Made by a program: the position numbers and the translations under genes. Positions 8,904 to 17,009 of a stretch of DNA of 64,000 nt are shown piece by piece. Origin of the DNA: RUG11788 sp964578175 (GTDB lineage Bacteria > Bacillota_I > Bacilli_A > RF39 > UBA660); assembly GCA_964578175.1 (NCBI GenBank), contig CAZOBH010000003.1, forward strand, positions 1 to 64,000, read 5' to 3'. The stretch's first letter is position 1. Every line of letters begins with the position of its first letter. The notes beneath the pieces are model-generated. The model made no database searches, was not told the DNA's origin, and saw nothing but the letters and a program-made list of their open reading frames with translations.

Positions 8904-8932
8904 ATTATAACACTTAGGTTTTTTCTAGTAAA
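8904..8932 (-). promoter_or_regulatory. Promoter of the SUF operon
   Basis: Read leftwards: TTTACT, 17 bp, then TATAAT with an extended TG element (TGT-TATAAT), about 25 nt before sufC. It is divergent from the prsA promoter. No obvious Fur/IscR-like box was seen. Confidence 0.65.
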
Positions 8933-8936
8933 CTAA

Positions 8937-8965
8937 TTGTTTTTTTACGCTATATTTGATATTAT
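8937..8965 (+). promoter_or_regulatory. Promoter of the PrsA-like gene
   Basis: TTGTTT, 17 bp, TATTAT with a TGA extended -10, ending 19 nt before the ATG. Back-to-back with the SUF promoter. Confidence 0.6.
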
Positions 8966-8984
8966 TTAGAAGACAGGAGGAATT

Positions 8985-10007
8985 ATGAAAAAAGTAAAAA
9001 TATTATTATGTCTAATATTAGTTTTAGGTTTAACAGGATGTGGAAATGTTGCAAAACTTGAAAACGGGCAAGAAGCTGTAGTAACTATTAAAAAAGGAGA
9101 AGACATTTCAGTTGATGACTTATACAATGAAATGAAAGATAAATATGCTTTATCTGTTACATTAGATATGATTGATACTCAATTATTAAATAAAATCTAT
9201 AAAACAGATAAAAAAGCTAATGAATATGTAGATGGTCAAATAAAACAATTAGAATATGCATATGAACAATATTATAGTTCTACTTATTCTAGTTTTGAAG
9301 AAATGTTAACTCAAGCATATGGAGTAAATAGTACTGATGAAGCTAAAGATTTAATCTTACTTGGATATAAAAAAGATTTAGCAACAGACGATTATATTAA
9401 AGATAATATTAGTGATAAAGAAATTAAAAAATATTATGATGATGAAATAGTTGGAGATATTAAAGCAAGTCATATTCTAATTAAAGCTAACTATAAAGAT
9501 GATGATGATGAAGATGCTATAACACAAGCTAAGAAAGAAGCAGAAGAAAAAGCAAAAGACTTAATCAAACAATTAGATGAAGTTAAAAATGATGATGAAA
9601 AATTAAAGAAATTATTTAAAGAACTTGCTAAAAAGAATTCAGAAGATGATGGAACTAAAGAAAACGGTGGAGAACTAGACTGGTTCAATAAAGGAGAAAT
9701 GGATAGTAACTTTGAAGAAGCAGCATATAAATTAAAAGTTGGTGAATATACATCTACTCCAGTTGAATCTAGTTATGGATACCACATCATTTTAAAAACT
9801 GGAGAAAAAGATAAAAAAGATTTAAAAGATGTTAAAGAAGACATAATAGAAGCTTTAGTTAAAGAGAAAAAAGAAGACGATTCAACTATTCAAAACAAAG
9901 CATTAATAGCTTTAAGAGAAAAATATGGTGTTGAATTTGAAGATAAAGATTTAAAGAAACAATATAAAACTTATAAATCAAATGCAACAACTCAAAGTGA
10001 TAAATAA
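8985..10007 (+). CDS. prsA: PrsA-like foldase lipoprotein (parvulin PPIase)
   Basis: 340 residues, exported and lipid-anchored: signal MKKVKILLCLILVLGLTGC ends in the lipobox LTGC (Cys 19). The middle carries a parvulin/PpiC domain (about residues 155-275) with KASHILIK, GGELDWFNKGEM, FEEAAYKLKVGE and SSYGYHII. It is flanked by charged helical segments, as in PrsA, which folds secreted proteins between membrane and wall. A Lys/Glu/Asp-rich insertion with a DDDDED run sits inside the PPIase domain. The SD is AGGAGG. It is a single-gene unit ended by a strong terminator. Confidence 0.88.
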   Translation: MKKVKILLCLILVLGLTGCGNVAKLENGQEAVVTIKKGEDISVDDLYNEMKDKYALSVTLDMIDTQLLNKIYKTDKKANEYVDGQIKQLEYAYEQYYSSTYSSFEEMLTQAYGVNSTDEAKDLILLGYKKDLATDDYIKDNISDKEIKKYYDDEIVGDIKASHILIKANYKDDDDEDAITQAKKEAEEKAKDLIKQLDEVKNDDEKLKKLFKELAKKNSEDDGTKENGGELDWFNKGEMDSNFEEAAYKLKVGEYTSTPVESSYGYHIILKTGEKDKKDLKDVKEDIIEALVKEKKEDDSTIQNKALIALREKYGVEFEDKDLKKQYKTYKSNATTQSDK

Positions 10008-10033
10008 AAAAATCCCATTAATTTGGGATTTTT
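10006..10033. terminator. Bidirectional terminator between prsA and recX
   Basis: AAAAATCCCA/TTTGGGATTTTTT hairpin with T-runs on both strands, between convergent genes. Confidence 0.85.
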
Positions 10034-10771
10034 TTATTGTCTGTAACCTTTTTGATATAAAGATTGTTTTATTTTATATTCTAATTCTTCTCCACTATAT
10101 TTTCTAGATAATCTCTTTTTTACTTTTTCATATTCTGTTTTATATGACAAACTATCATCATATTCTTGTAGAGCTAATACTTCATTAACTAAACTTTGAT
10201 GATAACCTAAATCATTAAAATGATTAATTACTTTACTTTTCATAATAGTATAACTTTTATTTCTAATTGTTTTCATATATTTAGGTATTAACTTTTCTAA
10301 TTTATCTTTTTCTAAATCAAAATCATATTTATCTAAATATTCATTAATTATATTATCATCTACTTTAGCATTTTCTAATTCTTTTCTTATTTTAAATGGA
10401 CCATCATTACTAAAATTAATTTTATCATTTATAAACGCTTCAGTATAAATTTTATCATCTAAATATCTTTCTTTAATAAGTCTTTTTATAACATCATTAA
10501 TAGTGTCGTATTCTATCTCTTTATTTTTTAAATACATTCTAACTTCAAATACAGATCTATATCTAGTAGAAATATATCTAATAGCTAAATCATATGCTGA
10601 TAAATTATTGTTTAAGACCTCTATATTATTCATAGTTTCATCATCTATTTCTTTAGTTAATAACATATCTTTTTTTAGAATTAAATCTTCATGTACTTTA
10701 ATAGTACTTTTATCTTCCAATGTCAATTTATACATACTATTTCTAAGTTTAGTAAATTTTAAAATCTTCAT
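10034..10771 (-). CDS. recX: RecX-family regulator of RecA
   Basis: 245 residues made of repeated three-helix modules typical of RecX. The hallmark is AIRYISTRYRSVFEVRMYLKNKEI (~residues 62-85), the family's Y-x(2)R-S-x(2)E-L motif, followed by IKRLIKERYLDD and a second module DGPFKIRKELENAKVDD. RecX modulates RecA filament growth in the cytoplasm. SD AGAGGT precedes ATG 10771. It lies 39 nt after rpoZ and is probably co-transcribed. Confidence 0.88.
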   Translation of the reverse strand: MKILKFTKLRNSMYKLTLEDKSTIKVHEDLILKKDMLLTKEIDDETMNNIEVLNNNLSAYDLAIRYISTRYRSVFEVRMYLKNKEIEYDTINDVIKRLIKERYLDDKIYTEAFINDKINFSNDGPFKIRKELENAKVDDNIINEYLDKYDFDLEKDKLEKLIPKYMKTIRNKSYTIMKSKVINHFNDLGYHQSLVNEVLALQEYDDSLSYKTEYEKVKKRLSRKYSGEELEYKIKQSLYQKGYRQ

Positions 10772-10810
10772 ATCAATACCTCTAATATTATTATATAAAA
10801 AAAGAAGAAA

Positions 10811-11017
10811 TTATTCTTCATCTTTTTTTACTGTTATAAGTCCTTCTGCAACTTCTTCCAATGCTCTTCCAATAGGTTTACTACATTTATAATTTTTCTC
10901 AGGCATTTGATAAAACCCAGTTCTTTCCATTTCTCTAGCTCTACGAGAAGCTATATGAACTAATTCATATTTAGAAGTTACAATATTTAATAATTTGTCT
11001 ACTGAAGGATAAATCAC
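10811..11017 (-). CDS. rpoZ: RNA polymerase omega subunit
   Basis: 68 residues. MIYPSVDKLLNIVTSKYELVHIASRRAREM is the canonical RpoZ N-terminus (Y/H-P-x-I/V-D-x-L and the ASKRAR-like basic motif that contacts beta-prime). The tail KPIGRALEEVAEGLI is also conserved. The start is GTG with SD GGAGTGTGATATA. Omega stabilises the RNA polymerase core. It usually follows gmk; here it follows a radical SAM gene and precedes recX. Confidence 0.93.
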   Translation of the reverse strand: MIYPSVDKLLNIVTSKYELVHIASRRAREMERTGFYQMPEKNYKCSKPIGRALEEVAEGLITVKKDEE

Positions 11018-11048
11018 TATATCACACTCCTATTTTAAAGATAAAACT

Positions 11049-11097
11049 ATTTACATAAGTGTTCAACTATTTACAAATAATTTTACAATAATTTACA
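11049..11097 (-). repeat. Four TGTAAAT-type boxes upstream of rpoZ
   Basis: Read leftwards, TGTAAAT occurs at 11097-11091, 11075-11069 and 11055-11049, and TGTAAAA at 11087-11081. The offsets of 10, 12 and 20 bp are close to whole helical turns. The set overlaps the end of the PflX-like gene and the rpoZ promoter area, so it could be a regulator-binding array or phased curvature; no regulator is identified. Confidence 0.4.
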
Positions 11098-11977
11098 CAC
11101 CAGTATTATCAAATTCAGGTATAAATGACTCCTTCATTGTATCCCCTTCTTGAATAAATGCGTTGGTAATACCTATATCTAATGCGTAATTAATAACATC
11201 ATCATATTCTTCATCAGTTACTTTTCTATTTAAGTTTTCATATTCTAATTTATATACAGGTGTATATTGATTCATAATACTTATATAAATATTATCTTTA
11301 TATTCATCATATAAATATTTAATAATTTTTTTAGCGTCATCTACTTCACCTGGTAGAACTAAAACTCTAACTATAACTCCTTTTTTTATTATTCCATTTT
11401 CAATAATAGGTTTACCTACTTGCTTATACATTTCTTTTATATTTCTAGTTGCAACTTCAAAATAATCTGGAACTTTTGAATATTTAAGAGCTAACTTATT
11501 ATCAAAATATTTTAAATCTGGTAAATACACATCTATTTTATTATTTAATTCTTTCATAGCTTCTAAACTTTCATATGAACTAGTATTGTAAATTATTGGT
11601 ATATTAAGACCTTTATTTTTACTTAATTCAATAGCTTTAATAATACTAGGTATATAATGAGTAGGAGTTACTAAATTAATATTATTAGCTTTTTTTTCTT
11701 GTAATTCTATAAATATATCACTAAGTCTTTCTATTGTTATCTCTTTACCAAAACCATCTCTACTTATATCTCTATTTTGGCAAAAAATACATTTTAAATT
11801 ACAATTAGAGAAAAATACTGCTCCACTACCATTTTCACCAGATATAATTGGTTCTTCCCAGTAATGAAGAGCAGCTCGTGCAACAACTAACTTATTTGAT
11901 GCATTACACATACCCTTTTCTTTTTCTCTATTTATATGACATTTTCTGTTACATAAAATACAATCTTTATAATCCAT
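11093..11977 (-). CDS. PflX-type radical SAM protein
   Basis: 294 residues. The cluster Cys triad is CNLKCIFC (CxxxCxxC, ~residues 59-66), followed by LVTPTHYIPSIIKAIELS and DVYLPDLKYFD, matching the COG1313 (PflX) group related to glycyl-radical activases. An N-terminal CILCNRKCHINREKEKGMC adds four Cys typical of this group. The substrate is unknown, and no glycyl-radical enzyme lies nearby. It overlaps the upstream Cys-rich gene by 11 nt, so the two are translationally coupled and probably functionally linked. Confidence 0.85.
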   Translation of the reverse strand: MDYKDCILCNRKCHINREKEKGMCNASNKLVVARAALHYWEEPIISGENGSGAVFFSNCNLKCIFCQNRDISRDGFGKEITIERLSDIFIELQEKKANNINLVTPTHYIPSIIKAIELSKNKGLNIPIIYNTSSYESLEAMKELNNKIDVYLPDLKYFDNKLALKYSKVPDYFEVATRNIKEMYKQVGKPIIENGIIKKGVIVRVLVLPGEVDDAKKIIKYLYDEYKDNIYISIMNQYTPVYKLEYENLNRKVTDEEYDDVINYALDIGITNAFIQEGDTMKESFIPEFDNTGV

Positions 11978-12491
11978 ATCTTCTTTTAACCAATCCTTTA
12001 ACTATAATTTCTTGATCAATAAAATGATTAGTTATTATATACAACTTTTGTCTTTTATTAAATAGGTATCTAGCATATGGAATTTTATTTAATGAAAAAT
12101 GTACTCCCTTTTTTCTAAGATAAGGACATACAAATAACTTACAAGCAATATTTCTTGTAGTGCATCTTCCATCCTTTAGTTTTTCACAATCTCTACCTTC
12201 CTTATATCCATGACAACAACCATTTTCATATGTATCCCTTATTATTCCTTTGTCTATCATATCTTGTCGTCTACTACATATATTATTTTTAAATCCACAA
12301 AGATTCTTTCCATAGAACTCATCATCTAAATAATCACATATAAAATTATGAGCTAATAAATATCTTTTTTCTATATTTTTTTCATTTATTATTTTTTCAA
12401 AATTCTTAAGTTCTTCTTTCTTTTTCTTTTCACTTATTTTTTGTTTATTAATAAACCTTTTAGTTCTTATATAAATTATTTTATCAAACAT
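11967..12491 (-). CDS. Cysteine-rich protein paired with the PflX-like enzyme
   Basis: 174 residues, basic. From residue ~65 it holds ten Cys in a compact array: CGF-x4-CSRRQ...GCCHGYKEGRDCEKLKDGRCTT, then ACKLFVCPY. This spacing suggests a metal- or Fe-S-binding domain, loosely recalling YkgJ-type clusters. There is no signal peptide; the N-terminus is a Lys-rich coiled coil. The 11-nt overlap with the radical SAM gene argues for a partner role (cluster donor or substrate). The family is not recognised. Confidence 0.7.
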   Translation of the reverse strand: MFDKIIYIRTKRFINKQKISEKKKKEELKNFEKIINEKNIEKRYLLAHNFICDYLDDEFYGKNLCGFKNNICSRRQDMIDKGIIRDTYENGCCHGYKEGRDCEKLKDGRCTTRNIACKLFVCPYLRKKGVHFSLNKIPYARYLFNKRQKLYIITNHFIDQEIIVKGLVKRRYGL

Positions 12492-12499
12492 CTAATTAC

Positions 12500-13012
12500 C
12501 TACTTATATTCAATTGATTTACCATTTATATCAACTAAGTATATTTTCTTTTCACCCTTTGAAGATAATACTGATTTAACATTAGTTATATTATTATATC
12601 TAGTATTTTTTTCAATATAAGTACCATTTTCATTAATTAATTCAGAAAGAGTTCCATCTTCTTTTAATATAAAGCACTTATCATTTTCAATATCAATATC
12701 TAATACATTAGTAATATTAGTTTTTATTCCACAAATGTTGTCAAGTCCAGGTATTAATTCACAGTTGGCATTACCTTTTGCATATAAAACATTATCTGTT
12801 CCAAGATAATATCCACTAAAATCACTAAATGATACTTCTTTAACATAGTCTCTATTTTTTAACCCATTTAAATAATCATTATAATTATTTTTAACAATCT
12901 TTGTGCAGACTTTTTCTTTTACATCTTCTCTAACTTCAGTACTAGTAACTATATACAATCCAGTTAAAAATATAATTAATGATATTAAAATTATAAATAC
13001 ATTCTTTTTCAT
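12500..13012 (-). CDS. Membrane-anchored protein with RCC1-like repeats
   Basis: 170 residues. An N-terminal hydrophobic helix (MKKNVFIILISLIIFLTGLYIV) anchors or exports it. The rest contains two or three blocks of the type FSGYYLGTDNVLYAKG, IENDKCFILKEDGTLSEL and KIYLVDINGKSIEY, which resemble the strand-Gly-strand pattern of RCC1 propeller blades. With so few blades it cannot form a full seven-blade propeller alone. Its ATG overlaps the stop of the SseB-like gene, and SD AAGGAG lies inside that gene. The function is unknown. Confidence 0.6.
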   Translation of the reverse strand: MKKNVFIILISLIIFLTGLYIVTSTEVREDVKEKVCTKIVKNNYNDYLNGLKNRDYVKEVSFSDFSGYYLGTDNVLYAKGNANCELIPGLDNICGIKTNITNVLDIDIENDKCFILKEDGTLSELINENGTYIEKNTRYNNITNVKSVLSSKGEKKIYLVDINGKSIEYK

Positions 13013-13689
13013 TATTTCTCCTTTTTATAAAATGGTTTTGCTTTTAAATTATCAATAAATTCTTTTATAACATCATTATTTAGATAAGCGATATCAACTA
13101 AAATATTTTTTGTTTCCAATTCTTTTCCTAGTTTCTCAAATAACTTGCTATCATCTTTATCTATAACTAATAACATGCCAAGGTTATTCTTTTTATGTAT
13201 TTTAAATATATATGCTTTAGTTATATCTTTATACTTTTTAAGTACTTTTATTATATCTTTTGTTTCTTCTGGATCTTTATCAAATAATTCTACTCCTACT
13301 TTATTAGAATTATATATCTCTTCTAAATTTTCTTTTGTAAGAGATATATTTTCAGTAAAAGGATTAATTACAAGACCAGTTGCATTATTACTCATAATAA
13401 TATGAACAAATTCAGTAAAAGATACGTTAACTGTATCATATTCTTTATTATCAGGATGTTTTAAAAATGCCTCATTATCTGTATATGCTTGGAAATAATT
13501 TTCTCCTTTATCATTTGTTAATAAATATAAATTTATTTCATCTTCAATATTTTCTCCCTTACCTATAGGAGCAATAAATACTGAATCCATAAGAGTTGTA
13601 GTAAATTCTTCTAATAATTCAGGATTATTCTGTAGACTTAGTTCTATCATTAACATTTTAAGTTTATCATTGTTAATTTCTATATTCAT
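13012..13689 (-). CDS. SseB-like protein
   Basis: 225 residues matching the SseB domain layout. The N-terminal half has DSVFIAPIGKG...LYLLTNDKGENYFQAYTDNEAFLKH, the FTEFVHIIMSN helix and GLVINPFTENISLTKENLEEI. The C-terminal part (KDITKAYIFKIHKKNNLGMLLVID) fits the enhanced-serine-sensitivity C-terminal module. Cytosolic and acidic. The family's biochemical role is not firmly known. It is coupled to the downstream RCC1-like gene by a stop/start overlap. SD GGTGATTGT precedes ATG 13689. Confidence 0.75.
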   Translation of the reverse strand: MNIEINNDKLKMLMIELSLQNNPELLEEFTTTLMDSVFIAPIGKGENIEDEINLYLLTNDKGENYFQAYTDNEAFLKHPDNKEYDTVNVSFTEFVHIIMSNNATGLVINPFTENISLTKENLEEIYNSNKVGVELFDKDPEETKDIIKVLKKYKDITKAYIFKIHKKNNLGMLLVIDKDDSKLFEKLGKELETKNILVDIAYLNNDVIKEFIDNLKAKPFYKKEK

Positions 13690-13780
13690 ACAATCACCAA
13701 CACTATTATAACATTAATAAATAGTGATGTCTAAATTAGTATTTTATGTTAAAATATATTAGAGAATAGAAGGTGATAAC

Positions 13781-14467
13781 ATGCCAGCTGCAACAATTCA
13801 TAGATGTGTTGGTAAGAAGATATTAGAAATAACAAATATGTATACTGATGAATATGATAAAAAATTATTTGAAATAGGTTGTGTTGCTCCAGATAGTTGG
13901 AAGAATACATCTAGATATAAAAATTCTCTATTACCTAAAAAGATTAAAAGACGTGCATCTCATTTTTCACCTGAAGGTAAATACATAGAATATTATTTAA
14001 ACTTTTATGATAAATATAAACCTACTATTGATGATCCATTTATGATGGGATATCTAATACATTTAATGACAGATTTCTACTGGAGATATATTATGTTTTA
14101 TAATTATTTTAATAGAGATGGATCAATCAGGTTATTAGATGGATCTTCAGTAAATGGAGAGAAAGGTGTAAGAAAAACACTTCTTAAAAATGAGACAGCA
14201 AAGATAGCTACTTTAATTTCAAAAGAATATAAATTAAAATGGCTTGATCAATTATCTGATAATGAAATAGAAAGATTAACTAAAATTGATGAGTTAGAAT
14301 ACGATGGTCTAAATGAAACATTAATATATGATAATAAAGAAGCAAATGACACCATCGATTATGAATTAAAAGTATATAGAGTAAAAGATTTTAAAAATGG
14401 TATTACAAAATGTTCTAATATTATTATTGGAGAATTAGGTAATATAGGAATAGCAGAATTATTATAA
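13781..14467 (+). CDS. Zinc-dependent phospholipase C-like protein
   Basis: 228 residues beginning MPAATIHRCVGKKI. The His near the N-terminus, GCVAPDSW (~44), RASHFSPEG (~67) and YLIHLMTDFYW (~95) give the His/Asp pattern of the Zn_dep_PLPC superfamily, a set of ligands for a trinuclear zinc site. No signal peptide is seen, unlike secreted alpha-toxin-type enzymes, so it is probably a cytosolic hydrolase of this fold with unknown substrate. SD AGAAGGTGATAAC precedes the ATG. Monocistronic. Confidence 0.72.
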   Translation: MPAATIHRCVGKKILEITNMYTDEYDKKLFEIGCVAPDSWKNTSRYKNSLLPKKIKRRASHFSPEGKYIEYYLNFYDKYKPTIDDPFMMGYLIHLMTDFYWRYIMFYNYFNRDGSIRLLDGSSVNGEKGVRKTLLKNETAKIATLISKEYKLKWLDQLSDNEIERLTKIDELEYDGLNETLIYDNKEANDTIDYELKVYRVKDFKNGITKCSNIIIGELGNIGIAELL

Positions 14468-14497
14468 AAAAAATAACATCACAAGATGTTATTTTAC
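14466..14497. terminator. Bidirectional terminator at 14.5 kb
   Basis: AAATAACATC/GATGTTATTT 10-bp stem with an ACAA loop, between convergent genes and overlapping the 3' end of the REC/HD-GYP-like gene. Confidence 0.8.
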
Positions 14498-16126
14498 TAT
14501 GTCTTTTACTTTTAGTAATTGATCATATACTTTTTCAAAGGATTGGACTACTTTTGGATTATAAAGAGTTCCACTTCCTTTTTTTATTATTTCTAAAGGA
14601 TTATCTAATTCCTTTGTCTCCATATCGTTAAAATCAACTGCTATTTTTAAAACTTGAGCTGAAATTGGAATAGAATCTCCTTCAACTTTATTAGGAAGTC
14701 CTGATCCATCATAATTTTCTTGATGAAAACTAATCATATCTTTAACATAATGATTAAAAATACGATCTGTATTTCTATATAATATACTATCAAATATAGT
14801 AAGACCTATCTGAGTACTACTATTTATTATTTGTAAATCTTCTTCTGTATACTCTTTCTTTTTTAATATCTTTTTAGGTAAAGTAAATACACCAATATCA
14901 TAATACTTAGATGCTTCCGTAATCTTTTCTAATCTTTCATTATCGACTCTATATTCTTCATAATCATCTGATACTTGTTTCATAATTATATTTGTATAAG
15001 TACTTATTCTTTTAAGACCAGTTTCACAATCTAATAGATATGATTTTAATATTACTCTTAATACATTTTTAATATCTTCATGTTGAGTTAATACAATTTC
15101 ATTTAATGAGTTATTAGATTTATATATTTTAATTAAATTATTCATTCTATGTTTAACTATTGGAACAGTAAATGGTTTTTCAAGAACGTCAGCTATTGGG
15201 TAGTTATAAGCTTTATTACGAACTTCTTGGTTATCACCACTAATGATTATTATAGGCATCTTTGTTATTAAGTTTTTACTAGCTAAATAGTTTAATACAT
15301 CGAACCCATCAACTCCAGGCATATTTAAATCTAAAAACATACCAACTATCTTTATCTTTTTTTCTAATCTTTCATTTAAATTATCATCTATTAATTTAAT
15401 TACTTCTTCTCCATTACTACATACTTTAACTTTATAAGAACCAATAAAACATCTTTTTAAAATATCACAAGTAACATTATCATCATCAACAATAAGTAAT
15501 GTTTTTTCTCCTTCTCCTAAATCAGTTAACATAGATTCACTAACTTTTTGACATAATTCAGGATAAGAATTAGATAAATCCATAGTAGCATTATTTACAT
15601 ATTCAATAATACCTCTTATTTCAGGATTTCTTGATGATACATTTATATCTACTACTCTATTTAATTTGATAATAGTATCAGCAACACTATCTAATATTAC
15701 TTCAATTTTCTTTTCTAATTCTTCTTCTCTAGGACTGTTTTCTACAGTAATTGATTTAAATTTATCAGGAGTAATTAATAGTAGTACTACATCATTTCCA
15801 TCACTATCTTTTATTACTTTAGAAACATTTGTATACCAGTTATAAATACCTTCTTCATTTTTTTTACGATATTTACATTTTTTGATTTCTCCTGGTCCAA
15901 AATTATTAATAGTAATACAATCAATCATTTCCTTTATATCATCTGTATGAACTAACTTTTCAATATCAGCAAATCTAGTAGTAAATGCATATCTATTTAC
16001 TTCTTTTAATTCTTTATTATCAATTTTATATTCTATTTCTATATCTTTTAAAGTATCTAATACAAAAACACCCTCAAAAAAATCAGGTAATATACCTATG
16101 ATTGATTCAAAATATTCATTATTCAT
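14489..16126 (-). CDS. PAS-REC-(degenerate HD-GYP) signalling protein
   Basis: 545 residues from the ATG with SD AGGAG; a longer in-frame start at 16165 lacks one. Residues ~1-160 form a PAS-like sensor. REC at ~210-335 has an intact acidic pocket (LIVDDD), phosphoacceptor MFLDLNMPGVDGFDVL, IISGD and EKPF. An HD-GYP-type domain follows, but the metal site is eroded: HDIG reads YDIG and HHExxDGSGYP reads FHQENYDGSGLP. It is thus probably a c-di-GMP binder or an inactive output rather than a phosphodiesterase. It lies downstream of a CheY and an HPt gene, past a terminator. Confidence 0.82.
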   Translation of the reverse strand: MNNEYFESIIGILPDFFEGVFVLDTLKDIEIEYKIDNKELKEVNRYAFTTRFADIEKLVHTDDIKEMIDCITINNFGPGEIKKCKYRKKNEEGIYNWYTNVSKVIKDSDGNDVVLLLITPDKFKSITVENSPREEELEKKIEVILDSVADTIIKLNRVVDINVSSRNPEIRGIIEYVNNATMDLSNSYPELCQKVSESMLTDLGEGEKTLLIVDDDNVTCDILKRCFIGSYKVKVCSNGEEVIKLIDDNLNERLEKKIKIVGMFLDLNMPGVDGFDVLNYLASKNLITKMPIIIISGDNQEVRNKAYNYPIADVLEKPFTVPIVKHRMNNLIKIYKSNNSLNEIVLTQHEDIKNVLRVILKSYLLDCETGLKRISTYTNIIMKQVSDDYEEYRVDNERLEKITEASKYYDIGVFTLPKKILKKKEYTEEDLQIINSSTQIGLTIFDSILYRNTDRIFNHYVKDMISFHQENYDGSGLPNKVEGDSIPISAQVLKIAVDFNDMETKELDNPLEIIKKGSGTLYNPKVVQSFEKVYDQLLKVKDIVK

Positions 16127-16165
16127 ACTACCAACTCCTATTATTGATTTAAGTATAACATACAA

Positions 16166-16189
16166 ATAAAAAAAAGACTATCAGTCTTA
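16166..16189 (-). terminator. Terminator between the CheY-like gene and the REC/HD-GYP gene
   Basis: AAGACT-GAT-AGTCTT hairpin followed leftwards by eight T residues. It partly separates the three signalling genes. Confidence 0.7.
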
Positions 16190-16570
16190 TTTCATTTCCA
16201 TAATACTAATAGTCTTCTCTACAATATTTCTAACGTTATCAATTGTAAATGGCTTTTTTAATACATCTATAATTGGATATTCAAATGCTTTTTCAATAGT
16301 ATCTTGTCCATCATCTCCAGTAATAATAGAAACAGGTACAGTATTAAATAGATTTCTATTTCTCATATACTCTAATACTTGAAACCCATCAACTTCTGGC
16401 ATATTTAAATCAAGAAGCATTCCAACTACTTCTGTTAAATTATTATTTTCTATATAATTAATTGCTTCTCTACCATTTTGAGCTCCAAATACATTATATT
16501 GTCCTTCAAACGCTTTCTTAGCAACATTAATAATTATATTAGAATCATCTGCAACAATTATTGTTTTCAT
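16187..16570 (-). CDS. Single-domain CheY-like response regulator
   Basis: 127 residues, one receiver domain. IIVADDSN carries the acidic pair, MLLDLNMPEVDGFQVLEYM the phosphoacceptor Asp, SIITGDD the Thr switch and LKKPFT the invariant Lys. There is no output domain, so it passes phosphate on or acts by protein contact. It follows the HPt gene by one base (ATG right after the HPt stop) and shares strong sequence similarity with the REC domain of the next gene, implying duplication. Confidence 0.9.
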   Translation of the reverse strand: MKTIIVADDSNIIINVAKKAFEGQYNVFGAQNGREAINYIENNNLTEVVGMLLDLNMPEVDGFQVLEYMRNRNLFNTVPVSIITGDDGQDTIEKAFEYPIIDVLKKPFTIDNVRNIVEKTISIMEMK

Positions 16571-16571
16571 C

Positions 16572-16931
16572 CTATACCTCCAAATAGTTTTTTACTATTT
16601 CTTCTACTTTTTTACATTCTTCTACATATTGATTAAATCTTGTATTAACAAAATTTATATCATTTGATTTACCAGCCATTTCATGTTGATATGATAAATC
16701 AGCAAGATTCATTAATCCTAGATATTTACAATCACTTTTAATAGAATGAGCAAGTATTCCATAGTTTTCCATATCATTTGTATTTTTATAATTATCAAGT
16801 TCAACCAATCTTTGTTCTAAACTATTATAGAATTCAGTTAATGTTTCATTGTAAAACTCAATATCACCTAATAATTCTAAGCCTTTATCAACATCAACAC
16901 TATTTTCTTTCAAATAATCTATAGTCTTCAT
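16572..16931 (-). CDS. HPt phosphotransfer protein
   Basis: 119 residues from the ATG with SD AGGAGG; an in-frame start at 17012 would run through the der terminator. A four-helix bundle with the phosphorylatable His in GILAHSIKSDCKYLGLMNLADL, the HPt consensus H-x-x-K-S/G. It would relay phosphate between a hybrid kinase (none in this window) and the CheY and REC proteins that follow. Confidence 0.85.
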   Translation of the reverse strand: MKTIDYLKENSVDVDKGLELLGDIEFYNETLTEFYNSLEQRLVELDNYKNTNDMENYGILAHSIKSDCKYLGLMNLADLSYQHEMAGKSNDINFVNTRFNQYVEECKKVEEIVKNYLEV

Positions 16932-16977
16932 ATACCCTCCTATAATAATTTTAACATATTTAATTAAATATAGAATA

Positions 16978-17009
16978 AAAAATAAAAAAAGTTGACATAT
17001 ATCAACTTT
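16978..17009 (-). terminator. Terminator of der
   Basis: AAAGTTGA/TCAACTTT hairpin containing the der stop codon, followed leftwards by TTTTTTTATTTTTT. Confidence 0.8.

Noticed and set aside
9491..9688. Minus-strand Ser-rich ORF within prsA
   Set aside because: It is the antisense of the Lys/Glu/Asp-rich PPIase insertion; its Ser/Phe richness is a by-product.
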